Assembly: GCA_002842345.1 (NCBI GenBank)
Contig: PHCU01000005.1
Coordinates: 1 to 57,025 of the forward strand
DNA from: Betaproteobacteria bacterium HGW-Betaproteobacteria-12
Lineage (GTDB): Bacteria > Pseudomonadota > Gammaproteobacteria > Burkholderiales > Rhodocyclaceae
Reading direction: 5' to 3'
DNA: 57,025 nt
The notes under the pieces were generated by a model. The model was not told the DNA's origin. It saw only the letters and a program-made list of their open reading frames with translations, and made no database searches. How positions within the stretch are numbered: position 1 is the first letter of the stretch; every line of letters starts with the position of its first letter. Below, in pieces: positions 35,867 to 46,711 of this stretch. Made by a program: the position numbers and the translations under genes.

Positions 35867-37051
35867 ATGCGCCATCCCGTTGCCGTCATCGTCCTCGCCC
35901 AGTTGTTCGGCACCTCGCTGTGGTTCTCGGCCAACAGCGCCGCCGACGACCTGATCCGCCAGTGGGGCATCAGCCCGGCCGACCTCGGCACGCTGACCAA
36001 TGCCGTGCAGCTCGGCTTCATCATCGGCACGCTCAGCTTCGCCATCAGCGGTCTGGCCGACCGCTACGCCGCCAGCCGCATCTTCGCCGTCTGTGCTGTC
36101 GCCGGAGCGCTGGCCAATGCCGCCTTCGCGCTGCTCGCCACTGGCATGGAAAGCGGCGTCGCGCTGCGTTTTGCCGTCGGCCTGTGCCTGGCCGGTGTTT
36201 ACCCGCTGGGCATGAAGCTGGTCGTCAGCTGGGTCCCGGAACGCGCCGGCAGCGCCCTGGCCCAGCTGGTCGGCATGCTGACCCTGGGCACCGCATTGCC
36301 ACACGGCATCCGGCTGGCCGGCGCCGGCTGGTCGTGGTCGGCCACCATCCTGGTCTCCTCCGCTCTGGCGCTGGTTGCCGCGGCACTGATCCTGCACCTC
36401 GGTGACGGGCCGCATCTGCGACGCCGCCACGACGCACCACCGCTCCGCCTCGGCCGCGTTTTCCATACCTTTTCGATTCGCGAATTCCGCGCCTCCGCCT
36501 TCGGCTACTTCGGTCATCAATGGGAGTTGTATGCCTTCTGGACACTGACGCCGGCGCTGGTCGTCATCAGCGGCCTGGCATCGCCCGGCAGCCCGGCCCT
36601 CTCCGGCTTCGCCTTCGCCATCATCGGCATCGGCGCGCTGGGCTGCCTGATCGGCGGCTGGTGCAGCCTGCGCTTCGGCAGTGCCCGCGTGGCGGCGACG
36701 GCCCTGGCCGGCTCGGCCCTGTGCTGTGCGCTGTTTCCGCTGGCGATCAACGGGCCGGCCTGGGCGATCGCCACCTTGCTGCTTGTCTGGGGGGCGACCG
36801 TCGTCGCCGATTCGCCGCATTTCTCGGCACTCTCGGCCCGCGCCTGTCCGCCGGAAATCGTCGGCAGCGCCCTGGCCTTTCAGAATGCCATCGGCTTTGC
36901 CATCACCATGCTGTCGATCCAGCTCGGCACTGCCTGGATCGTCGACTGGCAAGCCAGTATTGCCTGGCTACTGCTTCCCGGGCCGGTCATCGGCCTGCTC
37001 GGGCTTTATCCGCTATGGCGTCGACGCCAGCCGGAGCCGGTAAAAACCTGA
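35867..37051 (+). CDS. MFS transporter
   Basis: A 394-aa membrane protein with about 12 hydrophobic segments and the major-facilitator loop GLADRYAASRIF between helices 2 and 3. The N-terminus VIVLAQLFGTSLWFSANSAADDLIRQWG is typical of the YNFM/cyanate-like putative MFS group. The substrate cannot be predicted. It follows the AAA+ gene by 82 bp on the same strand but need not be functionally linked. Confidence 0.88.
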   Translation: MRHPVAVIVLAQLFGTSLWFSANSAADDLIRQWGISPADLGTLTNAVQLGFIIGTLSFAISGLADRYAASRIFAVCAVAGALANAAFALLATGMESGVALRFAVGLCLAGVYPLGMKLVVSWVPERAGSALAQLVGMLTLGTALPHGIRLAGAGWSWSATILVSSALALVAAALILHLGDGPHLRRRHDAPPLRLGRVFHTFSIREFRASAFGYFGHQWELYAFWTLTPALVVISGLASPGSPALSGFAFAIIGIGALGCLIGGWCSLRFGSARVAATALAGSALCCALFPLAINGPAWAIATLLLVWGATVVADSPHFSALSARACPPEIVGSALAFQNAIGFAITMLSIQLGTAWIVDWQASIAWLLLPGPVIGLLGLYPLWRRRQPEPVKT

Positions 37052-37110
37052 TCGGTGCTGCCGAGTCCCGGCGGAATGAGCAGGCCCCTGCCGCTTTGCC
37101 AAGCAGGCCA

Positions 37111-37389
37111 TCAGGCGGCCAGCGCAATACCGCGAACCGGTGCATCCTGCCGCTTCTGCTCGGCCAGTTTCTCCAGCCGGCGCATTTCCGCACTCAGCGC
37201 AACCTGCTGGCCGGCCGTCAGCATGCGATGCCCTGCACGCCACTCGCATTGGGCGTTTTCCGCCTGCACACCGGCCTGATGTAACGCTCCGGCCATCTCG
37301 CGCAGATCGGCCTGACCAATCCGGCGTCCATCGCTCAATTCGGCGATAAATTCATTCTTGCTCAGCAATACACTCGCTTGAATCGTCAT
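37111..37389 (-). CDS. Small uncharacterised protein
   Basis: A 92-aa soluble protein, convergent with the MFS gene. The N-terminus (MTIQASVLLSKNEFIAELSDGRRIGQADLREMAGALHQAGV) looks like a small alpha/beta fold, followed by a charged helix (SAEMRRLEKLAEQKRQ). I do not recognise a family. The frame is supported by an ATG followed by a plausible residue composition and by the absence of any competing gene. Coding confidence is moderate. Confidence 0.55.
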   Translation of the reverse strand: MTIQASVLLSKNEFIAELSDGRRIGQADLREMAGALHQAGVQAENAQCEWRAGHRMLTAGQQVALSAEMRRLEKLAEQKRQDAPVRGIALAA

Positions 37390-37629
37390 GGCAAACCCTC
37401 CAATGGGGCGCAGGATACCTCAATGACGAATGGGATTACCGTGGGAAATTACACACTGTGTGGACAATAGCCACGGCGCGCTGTTTCGACCAAGCCACCA
37501 GCAGCACCCGTGTTTGCCGTAAACCGCCCCATTCGGTACCGCCCCGACCATTTCGCCACCTTCGGCAAAAAAGGGGATTCCGAGTCTGGCGCAGGCAATG
37601 AAGCGCGGACTAAATTAACTGGTTCAGGG
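37390..37629. other. Intergenic stretch between unknown gene and hoxC
   Basis: This 240-bp stretch holds no gene I can support. It includes a short palindrome CACACTGTGTG near 37453-37463. The region past the hoxC stop shows no clear intrinsic terminator. Confidence 0.5.
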
Positions 37630-39051
37630 CTAATGCACCGTGCACACCATGCACGGATCGAAAGAGCGCACCACGTGCTGCACCGTCGGCGGTGCGCCGT
37701 CGCCAGCCGGCAGGCCGACCAGGGCCTGTTCGAGGGGGCCGGGGATGTCGTCGCGGTCGCGCGGCGAGAAGTTCCAGGTGGTCGGGGCGATGATCTGGTA
37801 GCGCTCGATGCGCCCGCGCTTGATGCTGACCCAGTGGCCGAGGCTGCCGCGGGCGGCTTCGACCAGGCCGATGCCGTGGCCGGATTCGGGCAGCGGCGCC
37901 GGCAGGCAGAAGGGATCGCCGGGGACGATGGCACGCGCCCAGTTTTCCATTTCCGGCAGCACGCGGGCCAGTTCGCTCATCCGGGCGACGACGCGGGCAG
38001 TCACGCTGCCGCCGTGGCGGGCGACCAGATCGCCGGCGAGCGGCTGGCCGGCGACGATCTGGCGGGCCAGGGCACCGCTCTCGACGACCCGACCGCCGTA
38101 GCGCGGCGCCTTGCACCAGGTGTAGGCGCCGGCCTTGTCGGCGCTGACCACGGTTTCGCCAGCCGCCGGCGGCAGCGGCTGGCCGTCGGCCAGCCAGGCG
38201 TGGCGGGTGTCCTCGGTGATCCGCGCGGCGTCGAGCGGCGCGACGCCCAGTTCCGGTTGCCACAGCCCGGCGGGAAACAGGCCGTAGGCTCCGTAGGACA
38301 GGAAAACGTCGGTCGCCCGGCCGAGCCGCTCCAGGCCCAAATCGCCGGCGACGCGCAGGAATAGCGGAAAGTCGCCGGCACGGCCGGCGGCCCAGGCCTG
38401 CAGTTGCTCCCAGGAATCGAGCGCAGCAAAGCTTTCCAGACGGTCGCCGAGCAGCGTGCCTTCGACGAAGGCGCGGAATTCGCGCAGCAGCGCCAGCACG
38501 CGGATGCGCTCGGCGGTGGTCAGCGCCTTGGTGCTGCCGCCCGGCTGCAGGGCCAGCGTGTGCGGCCAGCGGCCGGCGAGGAAACCGGTCAGGTTAAAGA
38601 AGCGGGCCCGCGCCTGCAGCATCGGGCCGCCGGCCGTGCCTTTGGTGGCGGCGAAACGCGCCGCGACTTTGCCGTGCCAGGGGCGCCCGGCATAGGCCGA
38701 ACGGGCAAAATCGGGCATGAAGAAAAGGTAGAAATGGGTCAGGTGATCGGCCAGGTTTTCGGTGGCCTGGATCAATTGCCGCGCCAGCACGCCGTTGGGC
38801 GGCGGCGTCACGCCGGCCAGGTCGGCCAGCGCCGCGGCGGCGGCGGCCGACTGGGCGACCGAACAGATGCCGCAGATGCGCGGCACGATGGCCAGCGCGT
38901 CTTCCGCCAGGCGGCCGACCAGCACCTGCTCGAAGCCGCGAAACAGCGGCGAATTAACGCGGGCGGCGGCGACCTGGCCGGCCTCGACGTCGAGGCTGAC
39001 TTCCAGGTCGCCTTCGACGCGGTTGAACGGCCCGAGCTGAATGCGCTTCAT
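37630..39051 (-). CDS. hoxC: Regulatory [NiFe]-hydrogenase large subunit HoxC/HupV
   Basis: A 473-aa cytoplasmic H2-sensor large subunit. The N-terminal nickel-ligand motif is PRICGICSVAQ (near residue 58) and the C-terminal one DPCMVCTVH, after which the protein stops at once. Catalytic hydrogenases carry a cleavable extension here; its absence is the hallmark of HoxC/HupV sensor subunits. Together with HoxB it detects H2 and relieves or triggers signalling through HoxJ to HoxA. The start overlaps the hoxB stop (ATGA), giving a coupled hoxA-hoxB-hoxC unit downstream of hypX. Confidence 0.95.
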   Translation of the reverse strand: MKRIQLGPFNRVEGDLEVSLDVEAGQVAAARVNSPLFRGFEQVLVGRLAEDALAIVPRICGICSVAQSAAAAAALADLAGVTPPPNGVLARQLIQATENLADHLTHFYLFFMPDFARSAYAGRPWHGKVAARFAATKGTAGGPMLQARARFFNLTGFLAGRWPHTLALQPGGSTKALTTAERIRVLALLREFRAFVEGTLLGDRLESFAALDSWEQLQAWAAGRAGDFPLFLRVAGDLGLERLGRATDVFLSYGAYGLFPAGLWQPELGVAPLDAARITEDTRHAWLADGQPLPPAAGETVVSADKAGAYTWCKAPRYGGRVVESGALARQIVAGQPLAGDLVARHGGSVTARVVARMSELARVLPEMENWARAIVPGDPFCLPAPLPESGHGIGLVEAARGSLGHWVSIKRGRIERYQIIAPTTWNFSPRDRDDIPGPLEQALVGLPAGDGAPPTVQHVVRSFDPCMVCTVH

Positions 39052-40046
39052 TTGCCCGGCTTCTTCACGGCCGGGCGGACCACCGCATGGTCGGCGACCG
39101 CGTTATCGCGCACCCGCTTCGGCGTCGCCGACTTGGACAGCGCGGCCAGCGCGACAAACCAGGCCTTCGGCATGTCGACCGGCAGGCCGATCGGGATGCC
39201 GGCCAGCTTGGGCGTTTCCTGGAAGGCATGACCGGGCGACTCGAAGCCCGGCTCGGTGCAGGCGATGCAGGCGAACCCGCCCTTCAGGCAGGAACCGCTG
39301 CCGTTCCACGGGCGCAGGTTGCAGTCGGCGTGCGCCTGGGTGCCCTTGCAACCGAGGTTTTCCATCAGGCAGCCGAGGTCGGAGTGCTTCTCGGCGCTGG
39401 CCTTGAATTCGTAATACTCGTTGCGGGCGCAGCCGTGGTGCACCAGTTGGTCGGCGTAGAGCAGCGGCCGCCCGACTTCGTCGATATCGCTGGCGGCCAG
39501 CCCGTCGAGGGCCAGTTTTTCCAGCGTATCGACGACCCAGCCCGGATGCGTCGGACAGCCGGCGATGTTGACCACCGGCAGGCCGCCGGCCGAGCGGAAG
39601 GCGGCGCCGAGCAGGCCGCCCGGCGTGTCGCCGTCGTACTGCAGGCCGCAGGCTTCCAGCGGGTTGCCCGGGGTACTGGCCGACAGGCCGCCGTAGGCCG
39701 TGCATGAGCCGATGGCGAAGACCCAGCGGGCGCGCCCGGCCAGGCGCTCGACCCAGTCGGTCAGCGGCCGGCCGTCGCCGGCCATCAGGTGGAACTTGCC
39801 GCTGCCATTGGGGCCGCGCAGCATGGCCCCCTCGACACAGAGCACGTCGAAGGCCTGGCGGCCGTCGGCGCAAGCCTCGAACACTTGCAGCGCTTCGGCG
39901 CCGCTCTCCACCGACAGCGCCGGATGCCAGACAAACTCGATGCCGGCATCGCGCAGTTCGTCGAACAACGGGCGCGGTTCGGCGCACAGCAGCGACTGCG
40001 TACAGCCGCCGCAGCCGCCGCTCTGCAGCCAGAGGACTTTCAGCAT
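39048..40046 (-). CDS. hoxB: Regulatory [NiFe]-hydrogenase small subunit HoxB/HupU
   Basis: A 332-aa iron-sulfur subunit. It starts directly with MLKVLWLQSGGCGGCTQSLL, with no Tat signal peptide, as expected for the soluble H2 sensor. Cluster cysteines are visible in GGCGGC, IGSCTAYGG, IAGCPTHP, HHGCARNEYYEF, CLMENLGCKG, CNLRPWN and FACIACTEPGFE. The proximal motif has the usual Gly between the cysteines. It works with HoxC and passes the H2 signal to HoxJ (30909-32255). It lies 16 bp after hoxA. Confidence 0.95.
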   Translation of the reverse strand: MLKVLWLQSGGCGGCTQSLLCAEPRPLFDELRDAGIEFVWHPALSVESGAEALQVFEACADGRQAFDVLCVEGAMLRGPNGSGKFHLMAGDGRPLTDWVERLAGRARWVFAIGSCTAYGGLSASTPGNPLEACGLQYDGDTPGGLLGAAFRSAGGLPVVNIAGCPTHPGWVVDTLEKLALDGLAASDIDEVGRPLLYADQLVHHGCARNEYYEFKASAEKHSDLGCLMENLGCKGTQAHADCNLRPWNGSGSCLKGGFACIACTEPGFESPGHAFQETPKLAGIPIGLPVDMPKAWFVALAALSKSATPKRVRDNAVADHAVVRPAVKKPGK

Positions 40047-40062
40047 GCGCGGCCGGCGGTGC

Positions 40063-41537
<1,475 letters not shown>

Positions 41538-41541
<4 letters not shown>

Positions 41542-43214
41542 CGGGGCACTTTCCAGTCGAGATCGCGGTGCCGGGCGAGATGGCGCGGGGTCCAGGAATG
41601 CGGCGAACGCGAGACGAAATGATAGCGCGCGACATGGTAGGACGGATCGAAGCCGTAGAAATTGCGCCGCATCTCGGCCAGTTCCTCGGCCCGCCAGACA
41701 GCCAGCGGCTTGGCCGCCTCGTCGGCGGCGCGCCGCTCGGCCTTGGCCGCCAGCCGGGCCGGGAAGGCCGGGTCGGCAGCCAGTTCGGCGGCCCGCCGGG
41801 CGACATCGACAGTGAAGCCCGGGCCGGGCAGGCAGGCGTCGTAGAAACCGAGGGCCACCGACTCGGCGGCGGTCATCGGCAGGCGACGCTGCATGATGGC
41901 GCGCGCCCCATCGGCACCGACGCGCGGCGGCAACAGATAGGTCCAGAATTCCGAGCCGTAGAGATTGCCCATGTTGCGGTAGTGCGGGTTGAGCATCACC
42001 CCGTCGCGGACCCAGACCTGATCGGCGGCACGCGCCAGGAAGCAGCCGCCGGCGCCGGCGTTGCCGCCGAGCGCGGCCACCGTCAGCTGCGTGCGGCAGC
42101 GCAGGATGGCCTCGGCCAGGTCATCGATGGCGTTGATGTTGGCCCACGACTCGTCGGCCGGACTGTCGGCCGCTTCGATGGTGTTCAGGTGGATGCCGTT
42201 CGACCAGAAATCGCTGCCGCCGCGCAGCACGATGACCCGCGTCGGCCGCCCGCTGGCCCAGCGGAAGGCCTCGGTCAGGCGCCGGCACTGCTCGGTGCTC
42301 ATCGCCCCGTTGTAGAACTCGAAGGACAGGAAGCCGACGCCGCCAGCCTCCTCGTAGGCGATGTCCTGCCAGGTCGGGGTCGGCGATTTCCACCAGCCGG
42401 GCAGCGGCAGTTCCGGCAGGCTCGCGGCCTCGGCGAAGGCCTGCGTCGCCGGCAGCTTGATGCCACCGGCGCGGCGGACATGGCCGAGCCACAGCGCCCC
42501 GTCGGCGGTGGCGCGCAGAACGGCGCCTGCGCGGCGGCCGAGCAGGGCACCCGGTTCGCCCTGCAGCGTCGCTTCCGGCCAGGCATCGAACAGCTGGCAG
42601 GGCTGGCCGAACAGTTCGTCGGCGACGCCCGGCACGCCGTCGGCGGCATCGAGCCGGGCCAGCAATTCGGCGGTGGTCATCCGCGTCCAGTCGAGCGCCC
42701 GGTCGGCCTGGACCATCAGCGCATGCGCCTGGCCGGGCACCCGCTGCGGCACGAAATCGCCAGCCTGGCAGCGCTCGACGGCGGTCAACACGGCGCGCAG
42801 CGCGGCTTCGGTGACTTCGTTGCGATACACCGACGACTTGCGCGCCGCGCGTAGCGGGAAGGTCTCGGCCGCCCAGACCGGGCCGGCATCCATCTCCGCC
42901 TCGGCCTGCAGCACGGTGACGCCCCACTCGGGACGGCGAGCGCTGATCGCCCAGTCGAGCGCCGACGGACCGCGGTCGCCGACGATCCCGGGATGGACGA
43001 TCAGGCAGCGATGGCGCGACCAGATCGATTCGGGAATGGCCCGGCGCAAGTAGGGCGCAACGATCAGGTCAGGACGCAACAGCGCCACCGCCTCCTCGGC
43101 GACGGCATCGGCGATGTCGAACTCGACGCTGAGCAGGTGCCCGCGCTCGCTCAGCGCGCAAAAAAGGCGCTGGGTCAGGCTGTTGAAACTGTGGGTCAGG
43201 AGCAGGATTCGCAT
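41538..43214 (-). CDS. hypX: Hydrogenase maturation protein HypX/HoxX
   Basis: A 558-aa two-domain protein. The N-terminal half resembles formyl-tetrahydrofolate-binding formyltransferases (LIVHPGIVGDRGPSALDWAI, VTVLQAEAEMDAGPVW). The C-terminal half is an enoyl-CoA hydratase/isomerase fold (LRGGSDFWSNGIHLNTIEAA, LGGNAGAGGCFLARAADQVWVRDGVMLNPHYRNMGNLYGSE). Studies of HypX report that it makes the active-site CO ligand from formyl-THF through formyl-CoA under aerobic conditions. Its presence supports hydrogen oxidation in air. It precedes hoxA with a 4-bp overlap and has its own 169-bp upstream gap. Confidence 0.95.
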
Positions 43215-43383
43215 TGTGTCGACATATTTACAATTAATACCGTACGCATAACCCTATAACCCGTAAGGGTTCTGGCGGGGCGACGAGACATTTTGCATAC
43301 ATCTATAACTTTCGCCATATTTTTCAAAAGCTTGGCTTTGGATACGATGCGCTGCAACAAAAATCGGATTCAAGGAGAAAGCT

Positions 43384-43593
43384 GTGCAAAGCCAACGCAA
43401 GCCCGCAGCACCACGCAAAACCCGCGCCTCCGTCACACTGCCACGTCCGGAATACACCGCGGCCGTCCGATATCGTGACGGCAGCCGAGACATCTTCCAT
43501 GTCCGCAACGCCGATGACATGGCCGATGCCCGCGCCCTGGTCCTGGCCGAACTCGACGATGTCGCCAATCTGGTCATTGCCCTGCGCAACTGA
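43384..43593 (+). CDS. Small unknown protein on the opposite strand within the hyp cluster
   Basis: A 69-aa protein on the plus strand between hypX and hypE, convergent with hypE (10 bp gap). The start is GTG, supported by AAGGAG upstream. The sequence has a basic N-terminus (QSQRKPAAPRKTRASVTLP) followed by a compact beta-alpha unit (YTAAVRYRDGSRDIFHVRNADDMADARALVLAELDDV). I do not recognise the family. Its position interrupts the hypE-hypX direction of transcription. Confidence 0.6.
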   Translation: MQSQRKPAAPRKTRASVTLPRPEYTAAVRYRDGSRDIFHVRNADDMADARALVLAELDDVANLVIALRN

Positions 43594-43603
43594 GCGCTTC
43601 CGT

Positions 43604-44656
43604 TCAGCAAATCCGCGGCAGCTGCTCGCCGGACAGCCAGTCCACGATGCGCCGGCCGCCGAAGGCAGTAGTCATCTGCACGAAATGATGCGGATCTTCG
43701 TGCACCTTGCCGACGATCGCCGCATCGGCCCCCAGCGGATGCGCCCGCATCGCCGCCAATAGCTTCTCCGCATCGCCGGCGGCACAGATCGCCACCAGCT
43801 TTCCCTCGTTGGCGACATACAGCGGATCGAGTCCGAGAAACTCGCAGGCCGCATTGACCGCTGGTTTCACCGGTAGCGCCTTCTCCTGCAGCATCATGCC
43901 GACGCCCGACTGGCGGGCGATTTCATTCAGTGTCGTGGCCAGCCCGCCGCGCGTCGGATCGCGCAGCACGTGGATATCGGCACCGCTGTCGCGCATTGCG
44001 GCGATCAGGTCGTGCAGCGCCGCCGTGTCGGACACGATCGGCGACTCGAAACCCAGGCTCTCGCGCACGGCCATGATCGCCATGCCGTGATCGCCAAGCG
44101 TGCCGGAGACCAGGATCACATCGCCCGGCCGCGCCTGCCGGCCCGACAGTTCCATCCCCGGCGCGACGACGCCGACGCCGGTGGTGGTGATGAACACCCC
44201 GTCGCCCTTGCCGCGCTCCACAACCTTGGTATCGCCGGTCACCACCGGCACCCCGGCGGCCTTGGCCGCATCGGCCATGCTCTGCACGATACGCACCAGA
44301 TCGGTGATCTTGAACCCCTCTTCCAGGATGAAGCTAGCTGCCAGATACAGCGGCGTCGCCCCCATCACCGCCACGTCGTTGATCGTGCCATGCACCGCCA
44401 GGCAGCCGATGTCGCCGCCGGGGAAGAACAATGGCGAGACGACATGGGCGTCGGTGGCCATCACCAGCCGCCCTTCGCCGGGATTCGGCAACAGCGCACC
44501 ATCGTCGCCCTGGGCCAGGTATTCGTTGCCGAGATGGCGGGCGAAGACCTCGTCGATCAGCTGCGCCATCGCCCGGCCGCCGGAGCCATGGGCCATGTCA
44601 ATCTGGCCGTGTTTGGTGTCGAGAGGGCGGACGTAGTTTTTGCGGGGTTCGGTCAT
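43604..44656 (-). CDS. hypE: Hydrogenase maturation protein HypE
   Basis: A 350-aa PurM-like enzyme that dehydrates the carbamoyl group on its own C-terminal cysteine to a cyanide ligand for the hydrogenase iron. The C-terminus ends in PRIC, the required terminal cysteine. The N-terminal MAHGSGGRAMAQLIDEVF and ATP-binding GDDGALL are present, as is DPTRGGLATTLNEIA. It follows hypD after 84 bp, wider than typical; the leader has a degenerate A-rich repeat and no clear Shine-Dalgarno. Confidence 0.97.
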   Translation of the reverse strand: MTEPRKNYVRPLDTKHGQIDMAHGSGGRAMAQLIDEVFARHLGNEYLAQGDDGALLPNPGEGRLVMATDAHVVSPLFFPGGDIGCLAVHGTINDVAVMGATPLYLAASFILEEGFKITDLVRIVQSMADAAKAAGVPVVTGDTKVVERGKGDGVFITTTGVGVVAPGMELSGRQARPGDVILVSGTLGDHGMAIMAVRESLGFESPIVSDTAALHDLIAAMRDSGADIHVLRDPTRGGLATTLNEIARQSGVGMMLQEKALPVKPAVNAACEFLGLDPLYVANEGKLVAICAAGDAEKLLAAMRAHPLGADAAIVGKVHEDPHHFVQMTTAFGGRRIVDWLSGEQLPRIC

Positions 44657-44740
44657 GGATTTTGGCTTGTTGGTTTCTAGTTATGCGCTATGTTCCGTTG
44701 AGGCGCGGAACCCACAGGTTCAGAAAAGCCGCCCAAAACA

Positions 44741-45865
44741 TCAAACATCCTTATACCGCCCATACGTGTAATGCGCCGCACAGGCCCCTTCGGAGGAAAC
44801 CATGCACGACCCCACCGGATTTTCCGGCGTACAAACCGTGCCGAAGATCTTGCAGTCCTGCGGCCGCTTGACCCCACGCAGAATGGCGCCGCATTCGCAG
44901 GCTTTGTGGTCGGGCACCGAGCGATAATCCAAAGGAAAGCGCTTTTCAGCGTCAAATTCGGCGAACGCACCGCGAATGCGTAGCGCCGAGTAGGGCAACA
45001 CGTTCAAACCGCGCCATTCGAAGGCCTTGCGCAGCTCGAAGACTTCGGCGACCAGTGCTTGCGCCTTGAGGTTACCGTCGCGGTCAACGGCGCGCGAGAA
45101 CTCGTTCTCGACTTCGGCGCGGCCTTCGTTGACCTGGCGGATCAGCATCTTGATCGCCTGCATCACGTCGAGCGGCTCGAAGCCGGCGATGACCACCGGC
45201 TTGCGGTACTCCTCGGCGAAGAACTCGTACGGCCGGCTGCCGATGATGGTCGACACGTGCGCCGGGCCGATGAAGCCGTCGAGCGCCACGGTGCCCCACT
45301 GGCGCACTTCCGGCGATTCGAGGATGCTGGAAATGGCCGACGGGGTCAGCACGTGGCAACACAGCACCGAGAAGTTCTTCAGGCCGAGCGCCGCCGCCTG
45401 CTTGATGGCCACCGCCGTCGGCGGCGTCGTCGTCTCGAAACCGATGGCGAAAAAGACGACCTGCTTGTCCGGATGCTTCTGCGCCAGCGCTACGGCATCG
45501 GCGCTGGAATAGACCATACGGATGTCGCCGCCGCGGGCCTTGGCCTTGAGCAGCGACAGGCCGTCGGACGCCGGCACGCGCAGACAATCGCCGTAGGTGC
45601 ACAGCGTCACGCCTTCCTCAAGCGCCAGGCGAATGGCCAGGTCGACACGGCCGATCGGTAGCACGCAGACCGGGCAGCCGGGGCCGTGAATCATGCGCAC
45701 GTTGTCGGGCAGGAGGTCGCTGACGCCGTAGCGCGAGATGGCATGCGTGTGGCCGCCGCAGAACTCCATGAAATGGTAGCAGCGGGCCGGATCGGCTTCG
45801 CGGCGGATGACCTCGGCCAGGCCGCGGGCCACCTCGCCGTCGCGGAATTCGTCGATGTACTTCAT
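44741..45865 (-). CDS. hypD: Hydrogenase maturation protein HypD
   Basis: A 374-aa iron-sulfur protein on which the Fe(CN)2CO unit is assembled together with HypC. The conserved motifs are HFMEFCGGHTHAISRYGV, GPGCPVCVLP, the GFETTTPPTA segment and the C-terminal CECGAILRGVKRPQDCKIFGTVCTPENPVGSCMVSSEGACAA, which holds the [4Fe-4S] ligands. It is full length. The start overlaps hypC (ATGA), so hypC-hypD are translationally coupled. Confidence 0.97.
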   Translation of the reverse strand: MKYIDEFRDGEVARGLAEVIRREADPARCYHFMEFCGGHTHAISRYGVSDLLPDNVRMIHGPGCPVCVLPIGRVDLAIRLALEEGVTLCTYGDCLRVPASDGLSLLKAKARGGDIRMVYSSADAVALAQKHPDKQVVFFAIGFETTTPPTAVAIKQAAALGLKNFSVLCCHVLTPSAISSILESPEVRQWGTVALDGFIGPAHVSTIIGSRPYEFFAEEYRKPVVIAGFEPLDVMQAIKMLIRQVNEGRAEVENEFSRAVDRDGNLKAQALVAEVFELRKAFEWRGLNVLPYSALRIRGAFAEFDAEKRFPLDYRSVPDHKACECGAILRGVKRPQDCKIFGTVCTPENPVGSCMVSSEGACAAHYTYGRYKDV

Positions 45866-46104
45866 CAGTGCTGCGTCTCGCCGGCCTGGTGCTGCTCCAG
45901 TTCGGCGAACAGCGCCAGCGTGCGCGCCGCCTCCTCGGGGTCGAGCTTGTTCAGCGCGTAGCCGACATGGACGATCACGTAGTCGCCGGGCGCCACGCCA
46001 TCAACCAGGGCCAGCGAGATTTCCTTGCGCACGCCGGCCAGATCGACGACGGCCATATCGCCGTCACGCAGTTCGACGACTTGCGCGGGGATTGCCAGAC
46101 ACAT
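45865..46104 (-). CDS. hypC: HypC maturation chaperone
   Basis: A 79-aa OB-fold chaperone starting MCLAIPAQVVEL, with the essential Cys2 and the PGDYVIVHVGYALNKLDPEEA segment of HypC. It partners HypD in building the iron ligands and carries the unit to the large-subunit precursor. It is one of two HypC-family genes here; the other (46708-46983) is embedded in the hyb operon. An upstream AAGGAG marks its start at 46104, and a strong hairpin separates it from hybE. Confidence 0.96.
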   Translation of the reverse strand: MCLAIPAQVVELRDGDMAVVDLAGVRKEISLALVDGVAPGDYVIVHVGYALNKLDPEEAARTLALFAELEQHQAGETQH

Positions 46105-46134
46105 CAGCGTCTCTCCTTGTTCAGTTGGGGCCAT

Positions 46135-46156
46135 TGTCCGCCCGCTCGGGCGGACA
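46135..46156. repeat. Perfect inverted repeat between hybE and hypC
   Basis: TGTCCGCCCG and CGGGCGGACA (46135-46144 and 46147-46156) form a perfect 10-bp palindromic stem. No T tract follows on either strand, so it is not a classical terminator. It marks the border between the hyb cassette and hypCDE and could stabilise the upstream mRNA. Confidence 0.7.
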
Positions 46157-46168
46157 CGGCAATGTCGG

Positions 46169-46711
46169 TCACGACCGGCGGCCGGCCAGCCGGCGCAGGA
46201 AGCCGCGCCGCGGCGGTTCGTCGGTGGCCGCTGCCGGCGCGGGTTCCACCGGCTGGGCCGGAATGGCGAAAGCGGTACGCAGCGCATCGAGCGCCGCCTG
46301 GCGTGCCGTGCCCATGTTGGCGATGCCAGTCACCGGCGCGATCAGCGGACAGTATTGATAGGGGCCGATGAGCGGATCGTCGTCGGCGATGAATTGCAGC
46401 GCGCCGCAGGGCAGTTCCAGGTAGCGCCGCTGACCGGCCGGAATGTCGCCCCACAAAGTGCCGCCGCCATTGAGCAGGAACAGGTTGAGGAACCACGGGG
46501 TGACGACGACGCCCAGCCAGTCGCCGCTGTAGCGGACGAAGCCGATGGCCTCGACCTGCAGCGCCGGATTGACGAAGGGCAGATCGTGCATCTGCGTCTG
46601 CCACACCTGTTGATAGTGTTCGGCCAGGAAGGCCGAGGGGTCGTCGGCGCGAACTTCGGCCGCGCGCACCGGCGGCGGCGCCATGGCCGGCTGGCGGAAG
46701 CCTTCGCTCAT
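46169..46711 (-). CDS. hybE: [NiFe]-hydrogenase assembly chaperone HybE
   Basis: A 180-aa member of the HybE/HupJ rubredoxin-like chaperone family. The core matches HybE: QMHDLPFVNPALQVEAIGFVRYSGDWLGVVVTPWFLNLFLL, GDIPAGQRRYLELPCGALQFI and GPYQYCPLIAPV. In E. coli, HybE helps stop export of the hydrogenase-2 precursor until it is mature. The N-terminus and the Pro/Arg-rich C-terminal tail are variable. The start overlaps the preceding HypC-like gene (ATGA). The longer open frame beyond 46711 is a shadow of that gene. Confidence 0.88.
   Translation of the reverse strand: MSEGFRQPAMAPPPVRAAEVRADDPSAFLAEHYQQVWQTQMHDLPFVNPALQVEAIGFVRYSGDWLGVVVTPWFLNLFLLNGGGTLWGDIPAGQRRYLELPCGALQFIADDDPLIGPYQYCPLIAPVTGIANMGTARQAALDALRTAFAIPAQPVEPAPAAATDEPPRRGFLRRLAGRRS

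Noticed and set aside
43258..43271. AACCC-GTAA-GGGTT hairpin upstream of hypX
   Set aside because: A 5-bp stem without a T tract is too weak to call a terminator or regulator.
44657..44690. Possible third heptamer repeat before hypE
   Set aside because: The leader is A-rich with a weak 7-bp periodicity but lacks the CTAA core, so I do not count it with the other two arrays.
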